DNA of 64,000 nucleotides from Nemophila menziesii (taxonomy: Eukaryota; Streptophyta; Magnoliopsida; Boraginales; Hydrophyllaceae), in NCBI GenBank assembly GCA_029959085.1, contig JARWIR010000018.1:4774001-4838000 (forward strand). Direction: 5' to 3'. Below the pieces are notes generated by a model, which was not told the DNA's origin, did no database searches, and saw nothing but the letters and a program-made list of their open reading frames with translations. Below are positions 57,447 to 64,000 of this stretch, piece after piece. Each line of letters starts with the position of its first letter. The first letter of the stretch is position 1. The translations under genes were made by a program, and so were the position numbers.

Positions 57447-60440
57447 TGTAAATATTTGAAGATCAGACCTCCGATAACAGACTAGGCAGAATGACTAAAC
57501 CCATAGAGATTGAAGCCGTGAAGAGGTATAGTCTAGACCTCCGAAGACAAAACAAGGTAGAATGCCTAAACATGTTGAAGAGTGAGCTAAAAAGATGGAA
57601 ACTGGATGCGCGGCACAATTTATCATCAAACTTTTGAATGTAACTTAAAGTTTCATCAAACATATTAAGAAATGACATCCAAAGACTTAGACCTAATGTA
57701 TATAAAGGACACAATATATGCGTTAGTGTATAGGTGTGCGACAAAACTGTGCACTCTCTTTTGCTAATGCATCAAAGATAGCTTGGTTAAAAAAAAACTA
57801 TCCTCCTGATACAAAAACCAAATATATAACAATAATTTTGAAATTTTAGAATATGTTGATCTATAAATAATTAACATGATTTTTTTAGTAAACCAACTTT
57901 AATTGAGGTTAACATTACCAGGACTAATTTGATATGAAAAAAGTGTACAAGTCACACTTATACACTTTAATTCCAAAGGTTTTCGAAAAAGCATTCAATC
58001 AGATTGAACAACATAACACTAATAGCATTTCACATTTCTAAACCACATAAATCTGCCTTTTTTTTTAAATATTGAATAGCATAGTCTATAATGCAATAGT
58101 AATTTGCTACCATTTGAAACACTAATGTATATCTGGCTAAAAACATAACACAAGGACCAATCAAAAAATTAACTATATTATATTATTTAAATCTTGAACT
58201 TGTATTACCATAAACTACCTGATTTGACTAAGCTACATTCTGCATAAAGAGATATAGAGTGATCAAAACTTCGTAGGTACCTTAAATATCTGCAATTAAT
58301 CCAAAAAAACATTAAATTTTCTGAAAACTCGAAGTTAGAAACAATAATCAATATATTAAATTTCCTTATAAATCTGTAAATCTGTAAATTTGCAACTGAT
58401 AAGCATTCACGATTTCATTTGTGTTTATCATTTTCTCTCATGAATAAATAACTAATAAATAAATAAATAATAAATTATCAAATATATTAAGGTTTTAATA
58501 GAGAAATCAAATAGTACCTTGTGTTGGTTATATGCACCGATGGACAATTTAGTTATCTCCATAATGGTGAAATCCAAAACATATTAAAAAGACATAATAG
58601 AAATATTGTATTATTTAAAAAATAAATAGATTGGAGAGGTTATATTTCTTTTAAGACGAGAGAGGCGGAGAGGAATGAGGATAAAATAAAGAACAAGAGT
58701 AATTAGATATTGAAAGATAGATTGGGGGAGAGTTTTATACTATATATTTTGTTACAGAGGGTCTCGGGTTGAACCCGAGAATTAACTTCTTCTTTTTTAC
58801 CCGATGGCCAAATCTTTCGGATAGTTTTTTTCAATTTTAGTCCGGATATTAAAAAAAAAATTCTAGGTGGGTTGGATTTTTTAATGGTCTTTTATCAACC
58901 TTAGTTTTGGGTATTATCCAACATTACTCTTAGCTAAGTGTGTTAAACAAATATTTAAATTGTTATATTAGAAATAATGTTTTCGAAAAAATAACCACTA
59001 TGGGCTCAAGCCCACTTTAACTATTGTTTAAATAACCAATTCACTTACCCAATCTATAAACAATCGATTATACACACACTCTGTCCCTCACTATATGTAC
59101 ATAATAGTAATCATGAAACCTTACTCAATACTCAATATAGGGTTTGGATTGTTTTTATTTTTTGCTTAGGGTTTTGAAACAATGGAGGATAGCAGAGCCG
59201 CCGTCATGGGCAAGTGCAACAAGGGAGACTACACAAGACCCTTTTAATGTGAAAAAAAACCTTTTTCAACTCTTAATAAAATTTGTGTGTTTTCTCTTAA
59301 TTTACCAGATCTATCATAATTATCATTATAAACAAAAAATAGTATACCTATATTTCAACATGGTATATTTCAAATATTATACGATTCATCAAATCTTCAA
59401 GGTCGAGGTAATTTAAATTTTAAAAATATATATTTAATTTTGTTTATATTATATGATTAAGTATAATAAACATATTAATTTTATAATTTGTTAATGATTT
59501 AAATTATAATTATAAATCTTGCATTATATAGTGTAATTTTTTTTGTCTGTTGTAATATTTTTTTTCAAGTTGCAAATACTTTTGTGGCAAACAATCATTA
59601 AGTTGTAAGTTGTCGTACTCTTTTTTCTTTTCTCAAAATAATGCAAGTTGCAGTATAAATCTTACAAATTACATATGCTTGTAACAATTTTTGGAAAAAA
59701 AAAATGTTTACAATTTTCAAATTGTATGCATATAGAAATTACAATATGGTTTGTTTAAAATTTGAAAAATTTTTTTGATAATTTTTCATTTTTATAGAGC
59801 TTTTTTTATACAACATTTTTTTCAAAAGAATTTTTTTAATATGTATGTAAGCCTGGAACATGTGAATCTGTCCTTGTTAATTGTTTTTTATATATATTAG
59901 AAGCATATAGTTTAAATTATTATTTATTAAATATATTATTTATATATATATCAAAATTAAATATTATAGTATTTAAAAGATGAAGAATTTAAATAAAACT
60001 TGATTAGTTGATGTTAACAATTATTTTTTTAAAATATATTAGGCTCGATTAAAGTGATATAAAAAATCATAGAAAATTATCATAAAATAAATTATTACTT
60101 AATAATGTAAGAATTTTTATACTTTACTATTCTAATCTAATATACTATAAAATAATTTATATATGTCATTTTATTGAATGTTAGAAATATTTTTATAGAG
60201 TTTATAATAATAAATTTTAGTTATATTATAATGAAACTTTAAGTTAAATCCAAAAGTTTTATGATAAATTGTGTCGCGCATCCGGTTTCTGTCTTTTTAG
60301 CTTACTTTATAACATGTTTAGGTATTCCACCAGTTTTGTCTTCGGATGTCTAGACTACACTTCTTAACAGCTTCAATCTCCAATGGGTTTAGTCATTCTA
60401 CCTAGTCTGTTGTCGGAGGTCTAGTCTTCAAATATTTACA
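57447..60440. mobile_element. Unit 5 foldback element with centre deleted
   Basis: The left arm runs from TGTAAATATTTGAAG at 57447 to about 60230, within the left-arm insertion, and is joined directly to the outer right arm (ATGAAACTTTAAGTTAAATC onwards), ending at 60440. Both inner arms, the full-length CSD copies and the palindrome centre are missing. The right-arm remnant matches unit 1 (22.4-22.6 kb) more than units 2-4, because it keeps the GTGTCGCGCATCCGG block that they lost. Confidence 0.8.
59197..60230. mobile_element. Left-arm insertion, unit 5 copy, right end lost
   Basis: Left duplication copy ATAGCAGA at 59189-59196, following an intact ATGGAGG. The right end and second duplication copy fell within the central deletion. 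The frame at 59144-59416 reads through the junction and is not a gene. Confidence 0.55.
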
Positions 60441-61639
60441 TCTCCAATTTATTTAATTACCTCGGGTTTTGGCTTCTTCTCATCTAAATTATGAATGAGA
60501 AGAGATGTTTCTTTTGTTTTCACTAGTGATTTCTTGTTCCATTTCTTTGCCAAGCTTTGTACCATCCTCTTGTAAGCCATCACATCCTTTCGTTTCGTCA
60601 TCTCACTAACATACACCTCAGAGATAAACCAAGTATGAGTTAATCTCTTGAACCTTAAATGAATGGTGTTCTTTTGGTTGTAATGGTTGGAGGATATGTA
60701 ATGGTGATTGGATGGAGTTCTGTGAGGAATGAAGGAAGAATAAAATATTTTTTGATGGTGTAATATGAAGGAAGAAAGAATAAATTTTGAAGACTTGATA
60801 ATCTGTAGTTTTTTGTGTTGTTATGGAATGGATTGAGTGAATATTATGTGTTTATGGAAGATGGGTGGAAATTCAGGTGGTGTTTTGATGTGTTTTGAAA
60901 GGTTTTCTCAATATTCAAAGGTTCTTAAATAGAGTTTGGGGGTGGAATTTTGTATTAATGTAATAGAAGTAGGCATGAAAATAGGGTTTAGGTTGTAAGA
61001 AATCTTAAGGTTTCCTTTATCTTTGTCTAAACCGCCTCCTTTCATTTCACAACACCTCCTTCATGCTACAACTATCATCGCGACGCTGGTGTCGCGAATT
61101 CCTATGTCAATATTGTGCGGTGTACCGCACATATGCGCGGTGTACCACGCGAATGCTCCAATTATTTATGACATTTTAAAGCTTGGGCTTACCGTCGAGA
61201 CGCTATCTGATGTACGGTGTACCGCACCAATATTTCACATCTCTGTTTCTTTACATATCTCGTAAACCGTTCCCACGGTCCTTTTTCGCGGAAGTTGTAC
61301 CTTGATTCTGGTGTGGTGCACCGCACCAGCCTTGACATATTTTCCAAATTGAAGCTCGTGTGATCATCGTGACACTTTGGTTATGTGCGGTGCACTGTGA
61401 TTCTCATGCGATATACCACACAAAGCGATGTAAGCACGAATATTCAAGCTCCTTCCTCCAAACTCAAAGATGTACCTACATACACAACAAAATGATAAAC
61501 GTTCTTCTCCAATTACCTTTAGTAAACATAAATAAAATAAAATTTAATAATACACCCTACAAAAGCAATAAACTAGTCTACAAATAGATTTTCACCCTTT
61601 TTTGGCGTTTGTAAAATGTAGTGAAACTCGAAGGGTTAC
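60441..61639 (-). other. Unit 5 gypsy-derived 3' noncoding DNA with palindrome cluster
   Basis: Counterpart of 4619-5599. Cluster at about 61115-61400: GTGCGGTGTACCGCAC near 61116 and GGTGTGGTGCACCGCACC near 61309, one base from the perfect palindrome of units 3 and 4. Confidence 0.55.
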
Positions 61640-62825
61640 CTCGCGCGCTGCACGGATATGATGATGTACATGACCTCCCCACGATTTGGATTTTCCACAC
61701 TAATGGTATGCTCACCTCTGTGATGTATACTGAATTGATAACCATTACCCATTAATGTATATTTTCTGGTTGAATGTCCAATCTCTATAGGTCCATGAGG
61801 CGTCACCTTACTAACAATGAACGAACCCGACCACTTTTTTCTCATGTTTCCTGGATAATTGCTTAACTTGGAGTTGTACTTGAGGTCCCTTTGTGTTACT
61901 TCAAACTTCTTCTTTTGAATCCACTTATCATGGAATTTCTTGGTTTTCTCTTTATCTCACAGTAAGCTCTTAATTCAAACTCAAGAGGTAAGTTACAAGT
62001 TTTACAATACACAATTAAATACAATGATGCACCTAGGGGCGTCTTAAAAGTCTTGTTATAAGCCCAAAGTGAATCATCTGACTTCATTGACCAATCCTTT
62101 ATTTCTTGTTGGTCCAGCTCTGTCTTAACCCATATTTGAAGGAATTAATCTTAGAGGGTCTTCTAAATAATATATTTAATCTTGCGATTACATATTTCGG
62201 ATTGACCGTTTGTTTTGGGGTGGTAGAAGGTCGACACTCGATGTCTTATTCCATATTTTACAAGTACCGTCTTTAAGTATTTATTCAAAAAATACTTACC
62301 TCATCACTAGTAATGACTTTTGGTGTCTCATGTCTTTTGAAAATATGTGACTTAAAGTATTTAACCACCTCTCTTCAATATTTTGTAGGTAACAATAAGT
62401 AGTCAACAACCAGTAATATGTATTTATCTCCATGGGATGAATACGAACGATCCCATGAAATCAATTCCCCAAACATAAAAAATCTACACCTACAAAACAT
62501 TTTTGGGTAGCATCTCGTCAAACCTCAAAATATTTCAAGTGAATTGGCATCTTTTACATTGCTTGTGGCCAATAAAAACTGTATTGAAGTACCTTACTGG
62601 TTGAGCGTTCACCCGTGAAATATCCTTCATATGGTGAGTCGTGACATCTCGATAAAGCATCACGAAATTTCATGCTATGACACACACTTTTCAATCATTT
62701 GATCAATACATACATTTAACATGAACAAATCTTCCCAAAATAAGTTCTTGGCATGGTGAATCAATATCTTCTTCTCGTGTGGTGTGCTTCCGATAGGAAA
62801 TGATCCATTCATGTCGATTGCTAAC
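61640..62825 (-). pseudogene. Gypsy integrase remnant, unit 5
   Basis: The C-terminal end is better preserved here than in other units: 61636-61845 encodes KKWSGSFIVSKVTPHGPIEI with HHRGEHTISVENPNRGEVMY. The DDSLWAYNKTFKTPLGASLY block is at 61896-62087; core and zinc-binding blocks follow to 62.8 kb in broken frames. Confidence 0.8.
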
Positions 62826-63670
62826 ACAAGTTAATAATATTTATAGGATGATAAAATTTGACATAAGGTCTTATTTATTTATTTGTTTTAAAAGTAGTTT
62901 ATCACCCAACACTTTTTCATAAATTCTCCTTTTAAATCCAAAATCTTTCAAAGATCCCCCATTACAACCACTCCTACACCCCAACTAACATACCATTTTT
63001 TCCGTACCCCAGGTCCCTAATTTTTTTTCTAATTCATATTGTTTAAATTTGTTTTATACATAAATTTTTATAGATTTGTTGTGTTTTGATTTTCTTTCTA
63101 AAATTATTCTAATAAGCTGCTCCTCTAGGATATGTTGTTTTTCAAAGAAAAAGGGTCATCCTTTAAGCTATTATTACTCATCTCAATAGTCCATATTTCA
63201 TAAAGTAAAATAACAGTGCAAGGGGTGATGTATATAAGCTTGTTTCCTAAAAAAACAAAGTTTCAGTAAAATATCTGAAGAATAATTCATGCTTAAATTT
63301 TTTTCATCTTTGTATCAAGAAATATGTATTAGCCATATCAAACATTTTCTCATAAAAGAGACATATTTAAGAATTTTGATGGTAACCTTTCAGTTTTATG
63401 GGGCCACCCCGCTGAACCTCATATATATATTACATGAAGCAAAGCTGCATTACGATAATAAAAACGTGGAGTAAATGACAAATTTATAAAATGTTGTTGG
63501 TGTACAAGAAAAATATTATGTTTCATTCTTTTAAGAAAAAAAAGGATATAAAAAAACAATTCTTATAACCCAATAAACTATAATTTTAGTTTTCATACGA
63601 ATCAACAAAAGCAAAAAAAACGTCCACGAGATAATTCAAAGTATTGTCTTATGGAACATAAACATAAAAA
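62826..63670. other. Unit 5 spacer, unrecognised
   Basis: Conserved counterpart of 25011-25840; nothing recognised. Confidence 0.4.
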
Positions 63671-63689
63671 ATAATTTAAAAAATATTGT

Positions 63690-64000
63690 TTCTCTACTCA
63701 TCTTCACTCTCAGTTCCGTCATCGTTAAGGAATTTATCGTTTACCATCTTCGATAGGTTGGTATTTTTTTTGAACATTTGTTATATTGTTTTATACCCAA
63801 TTTGATATCCCTTGTTAAATCCTTCCTCGGCAATATTTCTCAATAACCTCTCAAACTCTTTTGAATCCTTATAATTAGAATAACTTTCTTGTTTCAAATT
63901 AGAATTGACTTTTGCCACTTCTTATGCGTCACTGACTTCAAGGTACATCTGAATTATATGAAATTTCTTCAAAATATCTAACCAGTTAATAGTGGTAACT
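63690..64000 (-). pseudogene. Unrecognised exon-like stretch, unit 5 copy, cut by window end
   Basis: The acidic tail KMVNDKFLNDDGTESEDE and TAG are intact at about 63697-63753; upstream blocks continue to the window edge. Confidence 0.45.

Larger units (their letters stand above)
17990..64000 (+). repeat. Head-to-tail array of five ~10-kb composite repeat units
   Basis: Collinear blocks recur in order. The outer tip of the foldback left arm (TGTAAATATTT) is at 28188, 37866, 47601 and 57447; the phrase CAACACCTCCTTCATGCTAC or its variant at about 23.2, 32.2, 42.6, 52.5 and 61.0 kb; CGCTGAACCTCATATATAT at about 25.57, 35.22, 44.99, 54.88 and 63.41 kb. Taking unit starts at the left-arm tip, unit 1 is 17990-28187 (left end truncated), unit 2 28188-37865, unit 3 37866-47600, unit 4 47601-57446 and unit 5 57447 to beyond the window. 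Units differ by many substitutions and distinct indels, which argues against an assembly duplication. The left junction near 17990 is abrupt. Confidence 0.9.

Noticed and set aside
17990..64000. CRISPR-like array
   Set aside because: The repeats are kilobases long, with transposon content; no short regularly spaced repeats exist.

Overview
This window looks like nuclear DNA from a flowering plant, probably a eudicot. It is AT-rich, has no bacterial gene organisation and consists almost entirely of transposable-element remains. I found no intact host gene, tRNA, rRNA or CRISPR array. The species cannot be named from the sequence.

Region 1 (1 to about 9.79 kb) is the 3' two-thirds of a Ty3/gypsy retrotransposon on the minus strand, probably of the Athila-like, non-chromovirus group. 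It runs from a partial gag at 9.79 kb through protease, reverse transcriptase, RNase H and integrase (ending at 5.6 kb), then a long 3' noncoding stretch, to an LTR that leaves the window at base 1. Stop codons, frameshifts and an in-frame loss of most of the integrase core make it dead. A solo LTR of the same family (3008-4613), with a perfect 5-bp target duplication, sits inside its 3' noncoding part.

Region 2 (9.79 to 17.99 kb) holds a degenerate minisatellite, what looks like the right end of a CACTA DNA transposon (ending at 11371), a decayed and internally deleted Ty1/copia element on the minus strand (about 12.5-16.2 kb), and unrecognised AT-rich DNA.

Region 3 (17.99 kb to the window end) is a head-to-tail array of five large units, about 9.7-10.2 kb each where complete. 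Every unit has two parts. The first is a large foldback element (left arm, short spacer, right arm). In four units its inner arms carry a plant promoter-like stretch and a short ORF that I read as a cold-shock-domain (CSD) fragment, once on each strand and both pointing at the palindrome centre. The left arm also holds a second, interrupted copy of the same fragment, split by an insertion flanked by an 8-bp duplication. The second part is a decayed piece of a gypsy element related to, but diverged from, the one in Region 1: 3' noncoding DNA, a cluster of GC-rich palindromes, integrase remnants, an unrecognised exon-like stretch and an AT microsatellite.

The most interesting structure is the amplified foldback element with a captured host-gene fragment. 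Transcription through either arm would give a long self-complementary RNA containing the CSD sequence, a plausible source of small RNAs against a host cold-shock protein gene. The palindromes and ORFs are seen in the sequence. The CSD assignment rests on motif spacing, and the regulatory role is inference.
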